Shown: positions 10,090-21,320 of the stretch, one piece after another
How the letters are laid out: each line of letters begins with the position of its first letter
How positions within the stretch are numbered: position 1 is the stretch's first letter
Origin: Lepidonotus clava
Lineage: Eukaryota; Annelida; Polychaeta; Phyllodocida; Polynoidae
NCBI GenBank assembly: GCA_936440205.1
Contig: OW387148.1
Coordinates: 16,361,961-16,425,960 of the forward strand
Direction of reading: 5' to 3'
DNA length: 64,000 nt
Notes under the pieces: model-generated
Seen by the model: only the letters and a program-made list of their open reading frames with translations
The model's database searches: none
Told to the model about the DNA's origin: nothing
Program-made: the position numbers and the translations under genes

Positions 10090-12000
10090 AGTATGCAATA
10101 CCTCATTAGAAAGATAAATATCTCAACTTCATGGCCTGATAGGTTGTACTAAAAAGTGTGTCCCAGCATATTGTAAATTGCTGGTTTCCATGGCAACCAC
10201 CCAAAATTCAGGTAATTCTGAAATCAACACTATTTTTGACATATCTTCTTTAATATTCAAGGTAGAAGCACAAATGAGACATCAAAATTAAGCATTCCTA
10301 AGGTTCTATGGAATAGAAGGCTGAAATGGATTGTCTTGGTTACTGGGTTGCCATGGTTACCAAAAATAACTCCAAAATTGACCACAATTTTAATTTCTCT
10401 TTTCTTCTTGTTATCATAGCAACCGCAAATATGGGTTAATCAAGCCACAACATATCTCATCTCAAGAGTACATATCCCTTCTATATGGAAACAAGTGTTT
10501 TTGTCAAAAAAAATTATATGGAATGCAGTAAATGACTGGTTCCCATGGAAACAACTCAGAATTCATGTTATTTCAGATTTAACAGTATTTGGGCTGTATC
10601 TCTCTGTATTAATATACAAGAGGAAACACTACAAAAGGAAAAAAAATGGTTTTAGCTCGTTATACCTCCGGTTGGAGTCAAATCCCAAAGAGCCTCTTGG
10701 CCGCAATACTATAAGTTTGTACCATCATTTGTTCTATATTTTGTTGAGCCTACGTAAAAGTTGGATAATAGATTCACGTGAACATCTCCATAGATAAGTT
10801 AAAACCATAGTAAATCACTAAAAATGGTCGTAGCATGATGTAAGTGATGTTTATATCTAATAGGATGGCCTAAAAGGGCATTCTTCCAGCAGCATTCGCG
10901 TTAACTCAATAGTTAGGCCCAAATGGAGATAAAACAATGAATCTTATAACATATTTTACCCAGTATAATATTTGTATTGCTGTCATATTGTTGACATTGT
11001 ACCAGACAAATCACAGCGGCATAGATGTTGAGCTCAATTCAAATGAATGCTTAGTACTTTGTAGATCGTCGATGGGGCAGGCCCTGAGCCATGAACACTA
11101 TAGATGGCGCCACCCTGAACTCTTCGTTCATATATCCTCTAGGAGTAAACAAGTGAGAGCCTAGGTACCTTAGAGCAATCAAACAAGCTAGTCATAGAAT
11201 ATATACGACATTGCTACACTGTTATAAGGGTATCACAAAATACACACATCCAGTTTAAAGGGACTATCCCTGTTCTAAAAAGAGGAAAAATATGTATAAA
11301 GTTAGATGACCCCAATGAGTGACTATCCAAGATATGAAATTACCTTATGTATAAAATGCAGAGCCCTATCATCTATAATCTATAATGTGTATTATCAAAT
11401 GTTACCTTTGTATTTTCATTGAGGTTAATATGACATGTCGCTTACTCTGAAGTGATGTGCTTTGATTGGATTATACCTGTTATTATACTTGCACGGATGA
11501 TCATCTTGTTATGAATGCAGTTCAATAAATGAAAAAAGAAAAAAAGACTTCGCAAAGAGTGCCACATTTGTTTTAGTTCTCTGAGACCTACAGAGAGTGC
11601 AGACTGCATTATTTCTATTTGAGAACCATAATTTCTCATCAGTTCTTTTTAAATGTCTGTTCCGAACCATGTTGGATGTTACAGGTTTCTCCTTTGTGTG
11701 ACAATATGGATGTATATATGGTGTGGGCACGATTGACATTAAAATTTGTTTGATTAAACTGAACATTATGCTTTCAAGGTTTGTGTATCTACCACTTGAC
11801 AGTTCATAAGAATGTTTCAGCGTATATATATTATCTTCAAATTGGTATCAGCAGGAAATAAACTAGTGCCGGATTTTTCCAGTATAAATAAGAACTCTGT
11901 AATATCACAGTTAAACCATTGGTCTTTCCTTTCCCTACTTTCTTGGCCCTTATTTTGAGGTAGCCATGACTATTTTCTAAACATATAGCTGAATTCCTCC
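10090..12000. other. Gene A intron 1, remaining sequence
   Basis: AT-rich intronic DNA with no gene. A loose repeat built around ccatgg (ggtttccatggcaacc, gttgccatggttacc, ggttcccatggaaac) recurs near 10184, 10350 and 10541. It may be remnants of an old inverted-repeat element. Confidence 0.4.
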
Positions 12001-12004
12001 ATTT

Positions 12005-12655
12005 ACGGCAGGCTGAAGGAGTCAGATAGGTAGACAGCTAGGGGAAGGGAGACAGGTGATAGGAAGGGACAAAGGTAGGAGAGGGGAAGGGAGACAGGAG
12101 TTGGGAAGAGAAACAGAAAGGGGGTTGGAAGGGAGACAAGTAGGGTATGGGATTGGAGACAGGTAATGGATGTGATACATGAAGGAAATGGAAAGGAAGA
12201 CAGGTAGGGAATGGGATGGTAGACAGGTAGGAAAGGGGAAAGCAGACGTGTAGCAGAGGAGAAGGGAGACAAGTAGGGGATGGGAAAGGAGACAGGTAGT
12301 GAAGGGAATGGCAGACTTGAAAGGGATGGGAAGGGAGACAGGCAGGAAAGGGGAAGGGAGACAGATAGGGACATGGAAGGGACGTGGAAGGGAGACAGGT
12401 AAAGGATGGGAATAGAGAAGGGAGAGAGGAGTGGGGTGAGAAAGGAGACAGGAAGGGAATGGAAGGGAGACAGGTAAGGGGTGGCAAAAGAGCCAGGTAA
12501 CTATTGGGAAGGGAGACAGGAAGGAGAGGGGATGGGAGGCAGGTAGGGGTTCGGAAGGAAGAAATGAAGGGGTCGAGGACAGAGACAGGTAGGAGAGGGA
12601 AAGTGAGACAAGCGGGGCATGGGAAGGTAGACAGGTAGGAGAGGGGTGTTGTGTT
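12005..12655. repeat. Polypurine minisatellite
   Basis: About 650 bp of an imperfect tandem repeat based on gggaagggagacaggtag with unit lengths near 18-25 bp, almost entirely purine on the + strand. It lies in intron 1 of gene A. Open frames on the minus strand here (Pro/Ser/Leu-rich) are by-products of the repeat. Similar remnants resume near 12795-12850. Confidence 0.85.
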
Positions 12656-12961
12656 AGAGTCTCAGAACTTTGAGTTTTGAGACGTAGCGCCAGCCTTACT
12701 TTAAGACTTTCGTGTTTCAGACCATCTTTTAGTAGCATTTTAGATTAAGTCTCAAAATTTTAGACTAGTCTTTTGAGACTTAGTGTCATGATAAGGGGAA
12801 GTAAGACATATAGGGAAAGGAAGGAAGACAGATTGGGGCGGGAAGGGAGACAATCTTTACAGCACTACATAACGGTGCGTCTCTTCCACTTTAAGAATAG
12901 AAAATGCACTTGTGATTGACTATCAAGACATTGAGTCCAATCGTTCAGTTTTTTCTTTCAG

Positions 12962-13692
12962 ATGGATATCACCTTTCGCATGGCCTACCGCCGTACCCAC
13001 ATTTACGCTGCTGGGTGTGATGCAAATCTGGTTGCTAGTGGTCAGCTGGTTGGCGGCCATTCAACCGAACAAAGCTTTTACTGTGTAGAGGGATGTCAGA
13101 CAGAGCTCCTCGTCTCTAGGATCAGATATATGTGTACGTCATATAGCTTCACTGACGATTGGGAAGTCGGTGAACGTAAGTTAACATTTGACTTCCCCAC
13201 GGCAACAAGAATCAAGCTCAGTGCCATTGGCTGCTGCTGGGTAAGTCCGTTTGGCTCAGCTTCTTGGGATATCTTCACTTGGATAGACCTTTCCATAAGA
13301 AATGACACTGGGAAGATAAACAGTTCACCACAAGCAAGGTTCTTCCCTGTCATCAGACTTCAAGAGGCCTGTAACAGTACCATATCCATCCGTCCGTATG
13401 ACCCTGATGGGGACACTGTGCGTTGTAGGTGGGCTAACGAGACACTTAAGGAATGCAATGGGATATGTAACGGGTTCCCGGGTGCTGTTCTAGACCAAAA
13501 TACCTGCATTCTGTCGTATGAATCTAAAGGTTCAGACACTGGTTTCAAAGCTGTGGCTTTAATGCTGGAGGACTTTTCAATTACCGATACAATGTTTGTG
13601 AACCCTTTGAGCTCTGTAGCCCTGAATCTGCTGGTAGACGTGAGAAGTTCGCAGTTGAATTGCGCCCAAGATATCCCTCAGCTGGTAAAGCC
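12962..13692 (+). CDS. Gene A exon 2, 5' part, up to the transposon insertion
   Basis: The exon begins after ttttctttcag in phase 0 and continues the exon 1 frame. Residues 36-278 form a Cys-rich domain (GCDANL, FYCVEGCQ, SAIGCCWVS, RNDTGKINSSP, PYDPDGDTVRCRW, ECNGICNGFPGAVLD). I recall this pattern from the N-terminus of large invertebrate extracellular proteins. The last nine bases (ggtaaagcc, 13684-13692) are the left target-site duplication. Transcription reading on would enter the transposon and stop at 13798, adding about 35 foreign residues. Without the insertion the frame continues exactly at 42780. Confidence 0.85.
13684..13692 (+). repeat. Left target-site duplication (ggtaaagcc)
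   Basis: This 9-mer is identical to 42771-42779. The bases before it (ctcagct) and after the right copy (tacaccg) join into an uninterrupted coding frame of gene A. Confidence 0.93.
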
Positions 13693-13920
13693 GGGGCTGG
13701 CTATACGCGCGACTGTCGCGCACGCGACAATCGCGCTTATAAATTTGGTAATATACGCGGACCCATTTTATATTAAAAATAGGAAGAACACGGTCTAATT
13801 TCTATAGAAAACACATTCCCCGCTTTTCTCGAACTCCGTGCTCGAAGTCCGCGTTATTAAGGCATCCTATGTGCGCGGACCCAGACATCCGCGTATACGT
13901 GCACCACTATACACGCGGAC
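13693..13920. repeat. Left end of the giant MULE with GC palindromes
   Basis: The end begins ggggctggctatacgcgcga. A perfect palindrome gcgcgac-t-gtcgcgc follows within the first 30 bp. Further tatacgcgga/tccgcgtata words recur to about 13920. The motif set is shared with the right end and with the internal array at 19192-19299, and is a plausible transposase-binding region. Confidence 0.7.
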
Positions 13921-14037
13921 ATGAACTCGGGCGACGGGGGCGGGTGTGCTGGTTGACATCATGGCACTGCAACTGGTAACCGCTCGTACCATGTTCACCC
14001 ACGAACCCCAGGCAGTAAAACCAAATACAACCATTAC

Positions 14038-14153
14038 TTAAATTTGTACTTGAACTAGCAGTGCATTTAATACGTTCTTGTACAAATTTCTTACCACAAT
14101 ATATATATTTGTATTGAACCTATACTAGGACGCCCTCGTTCGAATACAAATCC
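14038..14153 (+). repeat. Internal repeat module, copy 1
   Basis: About 116 bp whose inverse complement is found at 34510-34625 with roughly 80-85 % identity by eye. Shared blocks include ctaggacgccct, atacgttctt and aatacaaatcc. The right part can fold through arms atttgtatt and aatacaaat. It lies about 350 bp inside the left end of the giant element. Confidence 0.7.
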
Positions 14154-16487
14154 TTTTTGAACCGCTAATTAGGGTGGGACTCAGGCCGGTATTATCATTA
14201 CTTTTTTGCGCCATTTCGCCTGCCCACATTCTGTCTGTTCACTCCGCTGAATCATATGTTATCAACCAACATGTTATGAAATTGCTATAATAATATGTGT
14301 ATGTTTTCTTCTCCGCTACATGCAGGATTTTGCAAAAGCGGGGCGTGCTATAGGAAAATTTTCACCCGGACAAGAGCTTTTCTTTAAAACAATCTCAGTT
14401 TGGCCAGAAAAAAAATGGGGGGGGGGGGGGAGTACGCCCGGCACGCCCCCCCCCCCCCCCCACCCATAAATCCGCGCCTGGACTAAGTTGGTAATCACAG
14501 GTTACGTTAGGTTTTCGTAGTCCAAAACAAACCCCCAACTGTAACGAGTTATTTCTGTAATATATCAAAAACGGTGTGTGCTTCAATTCCAGTGAGGGTC
14601 ATTGTGTACGTAAAACAGTCTATTAGTCATGCTGGTTTTAGGCTGCAATATTCAATAAAATAGCTACTTTAATGTCTTTGAAAGCATCTAATAACTCCAA
14701 CTTTCAAAAATATGTTGTCTTTTCCTGTACAATATCATGCTCGTTTTGGTTAGCCGTTTACATTATCTGTACTGTCCCTCTAAACTAAACTAGCCGCTGT
14801 CCTAAACCGGCAAGTTGTAGTTAGATTTTTTCCCACCAGATGACGCCCCGTGGAGTCAGGTGTAAACGTCTCGTTCTCACGGCTTCCACCAGGGGTGATA
14901 ATGTCTCTGTATAACATCGAATGGATTTCCTTTGCGAAAACTATGAATAACCACGCGCTCCCCTCTATATCAGGAAAGGGGCATTCCTGGATTTTAGAAA
15001 TAACTCCATTATCGTTCCTAAACTTAGTAGCACAACCTACTTAGTGAAAATGTTATTTATGAACTAGCCAAAGACTCGGTAATTTATGGATTACACTGAT
15101 TTGGAACCTAAGAAAGGCACTACCTTCTTCATTTCTTGTGTGCAATATATATTAACAACAACAAATAATTCATAGTAACAAATAGTTTATTTTTTTATGA
15201 TAATTATTCTCCAATTAGATAAGGTTCATTCCAGCCTGTGCTTGTTGGCAACTAATTAAGGCCACACTTTAAAAAAAATCTGTTTCTGATGGACCCGACT
15301 GGGTGTTAAACCCCCGACTGGGAGAGGTTTTTGTTCAGATTTTTTCAGATTTTTTCATTTTTTTTTTATTGTTAGTACTTTCCCTACCCAAAAACAAAAA
15401 TTATAGAAAAAAAAATCCGACCTTGTCCACTGGAAACAGATTTTTGTTTAAGGCTGGCCTAACTCCCTTCCTTTCATCCCGTGCTTAACTGTAACCTCCA
15501 TATCACTGTCTTTCTTAATGGGACCTATAGCATATCGACATATAGTCATGTATATAGACAAATAGTCTATATCGATCTATAGGCATTTGCACACGCTCGA
15601 TGTTTCATCTGTTTAATGGAGTGCACAACAACTGATACGTGTGGTTCTCGACATCAAACGCAAGAACGGCCAATTCCAGTCACTCATACCCTATGATCTA
15701 TTACAAATTAACTCTTAAATAATAACGTTATGTTAGCCATTACCGCCAAAATGCGACTGATTTTTGTTTGTGCATCTCCCTCCAAATACCCTCTATCTTC
15801 ATTACCATGTACAGTTCCAGGGACATCGTTTCCCTCAAAGCAGTTATAAATACAGGGAACAAAAATTACCATCAAATCCAATATCATAACATGACTTCAC
15901 ATTTGTTAATAAACATAATCGGCCTTATAATTAATATATCCTTGAACCATCTGATTCCAATTTAAGCAAGTTGGCCACATTTTGTGGAAGTAGCTTATCA
16001 ACATATTCGCATAATCAATCGGTTTACTAAGTTTACAAAACATTATAAACACTCTTGTATTCTATATTCGTCCTACCCTTACCGCACTCTGTGTTTATAT
16101 CTCAATATGTAATTAAGGTGTCGCCACGTTATCCAGTCTTCTATTAGACTGAGGGCAAAATTTGGTGATTTTCCCAAACCTCCCATGTGTTACATATTTT
16201 ATGATAAAAGTACGCCAATAATCTATAAATGTCTATCCGGAAGCATCTTCTGATTGGTTATTGGTTTCGTAGGCGCAGCTTCACACTATTACCTGCTTTT
16301 ATTACACTATCTGTGTTTAAACACGGTTGCTTCAAACCGGTCTCTTTTTGGCTAACTATTGACCATCCCCAAACTGTGATACTTGTCAGTTTTCAGTGTG
16401 TCAAACATATATCAGCTTCCTAGGCACGTTCAATGTCTTTCAATTTTCAACTGCATCCGATGATCCCATATCCTCCTGTTGCGTCGC
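14154..16487. other. Non-coding left arm of the giant MULE
   Basis: No gene was recognised. A poly-G/poly-C segment with a gcgcctgga end lies at 14410-14480, resembling the termini of G-rich MITEs elsewhere in the window. A nested MITE lies at 15256-15462. A likely poly(A) signal for gene i (aataaa on the minus strand) is at 16298-16303. Confidence 0.5.
15256..15462. repeat. Nested 207-bp MITE
   Basis: Left arm ttaaggccacactttaaa plus aaaaaatctgtttc is matched in inverse orientation by the right arm (gaaacagatttttgtttaag then gctggcctaa) with several differences. The interior includes the duplicated word cccgactggg. It is non-coding and inserted in the giant element. Confidence 0.6.
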
Positions 16488-18606
16488 CTACACTTGGTTC
16501 GACTTGGAAGCTGAGTCCGGGTTGAGGGTCGACCGTCTGATGGGGGCACTTGGGTTGCCTCCAGTAAGCCCTCGTTTTTTCTCTACAATAAATTGGTCGG
16601 ACAGTTAATTAATATGTGAAAATGGTTTGCACAATTAGCCATTACCAAAGAAATATTTAATTAAATATAGTCTGCAATGTTAGTCGGCACCAACCAATGT
16701 GTATCAAGCTTTCGACACTGTCGACCACAAATCTAGATTGAAAGTCTAACATACTGTCATCCGTGGAAATCCTGATGTGAAATACGCAAAAGTTTAAGTC
16801 TACCTCTCTCCTTATCAATCTCACTGTACGTAATGCAAAAATAATCACAGGGGATTGTGTTCGCTCACTGGGGCTTATTGTTAACTTCTTTTTACCTTTG
16901 TTTTTTAATATCCGTGCTGGACCCGGCTGTAAACCCGCCAATCTCGGAGAACGGCGTGTTGGCAGTGCTGCCCTGGAAAACAACACACTTGTTTTAATCT
17001 TTGTTCACTCCCTACCTTGTTGAACAAGGTTAATTTGATGGCACACTTGGATATTAGCCATATTCGTACAAAATGAACAGATAGAGAGGTTCACTTTACA
17101 ACTCTTAAAACCGGGTTGGTTCATTTAATCAAAGAACTATATGTTAAATACATATTTTTCTGGTATCATGTCATATATTAACTTTAAAAAAGAGGAGGGT
17201 CTCTCCAAGGGGGGGGGGGGGTCGTACGAATCCCCCCACCCCCCTTCCTACAGGCCCGAATCCGGTACTTTTGCAGGAAATACTGCAACTTGTCCATCTT
17301 CACCTAACCTTGGTAACGGTCATGTTTCATAATAGTAATCATTGAAACTTAAACACCGTATGTTCCTTATAATTACAACCCCATGGCGCACAGCTTATCC
17401 CTTAAAATCGCATGGAACCATGCTTTATTTCAATGGCCTTACTAATTAGAATTAGTACCCAAATCTTCACAAAAACAAAAATCTTCGAAAATCAAGGAAC
17501 CCGCTAATTCAGGATGTCAAAATAGATATGCTTTTTTTTTGTTAAGCCTATCACTTTCTTATAACCATATGGCTCTGTGTTAACAGGGGCGGATCCAGGG
17601 GGGTGGCCGGACGGGCCTTGCCCCCCCCCTCCCCCCCTTGCCCTGTTAAATCCCCCCTTAGGTGGGTGGGTGATGCAGTCAGTAACCAGACATTTTCCAA
17701 AAGGGTGGTTTATAGATGGGGGGGTCGCATGTCACATGTCGAATTTATAAAATGTCCATGTCGTTTGTCCCTAACTCTTGTTCTAGACCCATGTTCCATG
17801 TCGAATTTAAGAAATAGCTATGTCCCCTGTCACTATCTTTTTAAAGCTCCTGTCCCCTGTGGAATTTAAGGAATGGGCCATGTCATTGTCACTAAATTCC
17901 CATGTCCCCTGTCGAATTTAAGATATGGCCATGTCGCTGTCTCGAATTAAAGAAAAGCCCATGTCGCCGTGGCGAATTTCAGTGTCTACACCTTCAAATG
18001 GGGGGCGCCTCAGCTTATGTTTAATTTTTCCGCCAGGAATTTTGCAACAAAAATCTCCTTTTTTCCCCAAATTAACCACTTGTTGATATACAAATATAAG
18101 TGTGTAGGCCATTGCAAATTCTGTGCCCTAGTTGTACCCAGGAGTTGTACATACCGGCTCTGCTGTTTCCTGTAAGTCGGCAGTCCCTGGTCGCGTCTTG
18201 AATCACTAGATGTCCACCTTTCACAGCGATTGTCCAAAACCTTCACAATCAGTTTGCTTCCACAATTCTCGCAAATGCAGTAATTTCCTGGTGGTTTCTG
18301 ACTGTTTGTGTTCTCATCCCAGGCATCCTCAGGTTCAACCTTGATTTTCTTGGATGCAGGTTCGACAGCCGACCCTGCCAAATCGGGGCCTAGTTCCTGC
18401 GAATTCCCGAAAAATCCAGGTGCTTCTCCCTCTCTGTCAGCTCCCTCAAAAGTCTCAAGCTGTAAGCCAGGGATGCCCTGATCATTCTCCATGGTGCCGT
18501 CATCATACCCACCAAATTTGGATCGCCGCAGGTGTCTGAGTCCGACTATTCCTAGTGCTCCTGCCCCTGCGAGTCCCAGTCCAATTCCCATTTCCATAAA
18601 AAACAT
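16488..18606 (-). CDS. Giant MULE gene i: 207-aa protein with hydrophobic N-terminus and Cys cluster
   Basis: Three exons on the minus strand: 18606-18155, 16972-16896 and 16582-16488, in consistent phase (2, then 1), with introns gtatgt...ttccag and gtaaaa...ttgtag. The family was not recognised. Residues 6-22 form a glycine-rich hydrophobic stretch (MGIGLGLAGAGALGIVG) that could be a membrane segment or amphipathic helix, followed by RHLRR. Residues 86-93 (KKIKVEPE) contain a consensus SUMO-acceptor motif (IKVE). C110, C112, C115 and C128 may bind zinc. The C-terminus is strongly basic (TRRSPRLAGLQP, EKKRG). A TATA-like ctatatatag at 18623-18632 is only 17 bp from the first ATG, so translation may begin at Met4 or Met6. 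It is divergent from gene ii. The splice model is mine and untested. Confidence 0.65.
17584..17640 (+). repeat. CAGGGGCGGATCCAG-type MITE end
   Basis: The sequence caggggcggatccagggggg followed by G/C tracts matches termini at 19599 (inverse), 20298 and 60994-61179. It lies in the larger intron of gene i. Confidence 0.55.
17736..17990 (+). repeat. Degenerate tandem repeat of about 60 bp
   Basis: Words such as catgtcccctgtcgaattta and agaaatggccatgtc recur four to five times with spacing near 50-60 bp. It is imperfect and non-coding, and lies in the first intron of gene i. Confidence 0.6.
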
Positions 18607-18695
18607 CTCTGGATGCCTAGATCTATATATAGCGCAAAAAATTCCGGAATGCTTCAGGTGAAACCTAGTTTCGTCTTCCCTGGTTATCTGAGTGG
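18607..18695. promoter_or_regulatory. Likely bidirectional promoter of genes i and ii
   Basis: Gene i reads leftward from 18606 and an open 5' exon of gene ii reads rightward to a consensus donor at 18955/18956. A self-complementary TATA-like ctatatatag sits at 18623-18632. Head-to-head placement within about 100 bp suggests shared control. No transcript data are available. Confidence 0.45.
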
Positions 18696-18955
18696 TTGTC
18701 GCCCGTCATACGGGTGTGTTTGACAACTCTATTTTCCACAACTAGTTTTTTCCCTTCCCTCTATCTGATTCCTCCTCTAATCAATCTGTCACCGATCGAG
18801 GTTTTTCGAACACTCTCGGCGACCGCATCATCCACGCTGCACCGTCGGGCGTTCCATCATCTAGGCCCAGAAACGCCAGTCACTCACAACGTCAAGACGC
18901 AAGACGCTGCTCGTCCGTCGGATCGTCCGCCCGTTTCAACACACTCTTCACAAAG
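18669..18955 (+). other. Candidate 5' exon of gene ii
   Basis: This stretch is open in one frame from 18669 and ends at caaag|gtaagg. Joined to an acceptor at 21304 (tttcacacag), it stays in frame with the gene ii start at 21321. No in-frame ATG exists in it, so it is most simply a 5' untranslated exon, or it could be translated from a non-ATG start. Confidence 0.4.
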
Positions 18956-19191
18956 GTAAGGGTTACCATTATTGTCATCGATTAGGTTTAGTAGAAGGCC
19001 GTTTATCCAAGGTTCTTGGGGGGGGGGGGGGACGCAGGGTGGTGGGGGTAGGCGGCGTTCGGCCTCGTGTTTGAAGTATCTATGTCGAAACGCTAACACC
19101 GGGGAATCCCCTCAATCTGTCGTTGCTCGTCTCTGGCACTGACTAAACTACCAAATTGCCTAACCGTTTCTGACATTCTGACATTGAGACC

Positions 19192-19299
19192 GGAGGTCCG
19201 CGTGAACTGTATGTACGCGGAGTTCCGCGCGGATTTTGTACGCGCGGAGTTCCGCGTTTGTATTGTACGCGCGGAGGTCCGCGTAAATTGTGTCTGCGC
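19192..19299 (+). repeat. Array of four 27-bp palindromic units
   Basis: Four consecutive 27-bp units (19192, 19219, 19246, 19273) each begin ggag(g/t)tccgcg and end with a (t/c)(a/t)cgc or gcgc tail, so that tccgcg and cgcgga alternate as inverted arms. A final ggaccc follows. Spacers differ between units while the CCGCG/CGCGG words are kept, as expected for protein-binding sites. The same words crowd both ends of the giant element. It lies about 0.6 kb from the gene i/ii promoter, in the inferred first intron of gene ii. Confidence 0.75.
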
Positions 19300-19442
19300 G
19301 GACCCAAGAAATTAGGGCACGTCTTACTTGTATGTTGTAGCGTAATCTTTGTTGCACATTCATTGGTTATCCTTGTTGGTTGGTAAGGGGGGGGGGGGAA
19401 CAAAACACAGACCACTTTTAATGTTAGGTCGTCGCTAACAAG

Positions 19443-19599
19443 AGGGGCGGACCAAGGAATTTGTAGAGGGGGGGGGGGGGTGAAAAAAATTGAATGTACG
19501 GGGGGGTGGGGCCACCGTCGAACATGATTTTACAGGGGAGGGGGGGGGGGGGGGGGCAAGGCCCGTCCGCCCCCCCCCCCCCCCCCTGGATCTGCCCCT
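19443..19599. repeat. G-rich MITE, 157 bp
   Basis: The left end aggggcggaccaagg and right end cctggatctgcccct are imperfect inverted repeats. The interior is dominated by long G and C runs. It is a member of the CAGGGGCGGATCCAG group. Confidence 0.55.
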
Positions 19600-21304
19600 G
19601 ATGTCCAATACGCCGGGACTTGGCTAGTTTTCGTGCACAGGCTAGTAAAATGATTTTAGAAAATAATTTTCAATTACAAAATTATTCCCTATGTCATTTC
19701 CTATCATGTAACAGCAGGTATGGCTTATTTGGATGAAGATGACTGTACTTATTGTTCTTAGATATAGGAGGATGTTGTGGTCCAAAATGTACTTATTTAC
19801 TATTATTTGTAGTATTTTACTATGGTTGTACTAACAAATTAAACATAAATTTGTATTTCTTTTATTAATTATAAAGAAACAGTGTTGACAAGTTATGTAT
19901 GGGAGGTAATAAACACTTATAAACGTGATTTTCATACTTTGATAAGAAATTTCATGTTATTTATGACCTTTTTGACAAAATCCAAATAATGATGGCGGCC
20001 ACCTTGAATTTTCTATGATAATGCCTGATTTATGGTGGTTTTTCATACGAAAAAGGGCTGGGCTGATTTGTAATTAACTTCGGAAATAATCAGAAGGAAA
20101 AGTCAAAGGTGATTATACATTACAATCTAATGGTATAATACATTTTTCATGCCTTTTTAATTTAATACATATCATATTCCCAATATTTAGATCATGAATA
20201 ATCTTCAAAATCTGAAATCTTATTGTTGAGAAATTATGATCGAATTCCTATTGGGCCGTAACTAAAGGGTTAATAAATCCAAACAGCTTTGTCTTAACAG
20301 GGGCGGATTTGGGAGGGCGGGGGGGGCAATTTTTATTTCGGTGCCAGATGTTATATTTTTTTTTTTTTTTTTTTTTTAGATTAGTTTTTATTGGGTCAAA
20401 ATAAGGGTTCAGCATGGCTGATCTTCCACCCACTCCCACTTTATACATACAATTTTCTAGGAATGGGGGAGTGGGGTACTATTCTTATCTACTAAGAGTA
20501 ATTAAATCCATTTTATGAATTCTACCATAAGCTGTAATGTATATCTCATGGTTACCCTTACAAATCATTTAATACCACATTTCTTATGTCGTCATATTAC
20601 TTTAATAACCACAATTTTTACTCAAAAAGCGAATTTTATGATATCATAATCTCAATGATAAGCATAGACGAGTGGCCAGTGTGCGTCGTATACTTTTATA
20701 TGGATCCTGAATTAAATAAAGACAGAAATAAAAATTAGTATGTAGTCTTTATAGTTCAGTGTTAAAAAGCTGATTGTCTGATGGTTCTTACAATAAACAG
20801 GAAATGTAAAAACGTGTGGAAAACCCACTAAAATACCGAATTTTTAAAACGACAATTTTTTGTGACAATTTTTTTACCATGCATAGCTCCGTGGTCCTCA
20901 AAAATAGACCCTTCACAGTTTTGATGAGTATTCCTCATGTCGTACTCGTAAATTTTGAGACACGTTCAATCTTCGATATAGTTGCTCAAAATTTCAGTCC
21001 AAAATCTTTATTGGTTAATGGTTCACAAAAAAAAAGTTAAAAATGCAATTTTAGGTTTTAATTGTTGGTACTTTTGGCTCTTTATCTCTAATTATTATCT
21101 CTTATATACTGGATAATTTGTTACTTCATGCACAATAGTTGCAAAGACGTGTTGTAAATTGTAATGTTGGTTATCAATACCATTGGGGGATAGGAAAGGT
21201 TTAATTATTTGGAAAATAGTTGGCTAATGGTTACCAATCTATGACCCATCCGTCCTCGATACAGGTTTTAAACGCCGTTTTTTCATTTATTCAGTTTCAC
21301 ACAG
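19600..21304. other. AT-rich inferred first intron of gene ii
   Basis: No coding signal. A single caggggcggatttggg end lies at 20298 followed by a T run at 20357-20378. Otherwise nothing was recognised. Confidence 0.45.
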
Positions 21305-21320
21305 ATGTCACGCTTTCTCC

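Noticed and set aside
12003-12738. Pro/Ser/Leu-rich minus-strand frames up to 238 codons
   Set aside because: They follow from the polypurine minisatellite and lack splice logic or family motifs.
19192-19299. CRISPR array
   Set aside because: Units are directly adjacent at 27 bp, with only a palindromic core conserved and no unique spacers. The context is a eukaryotic transposon.
19143-19415. Short proteins with RGTPRVQ repeats on the minus strand
   Set aside because: The repeats are a reading of the 27-bp CCGCG array, without a splice model or a known family.
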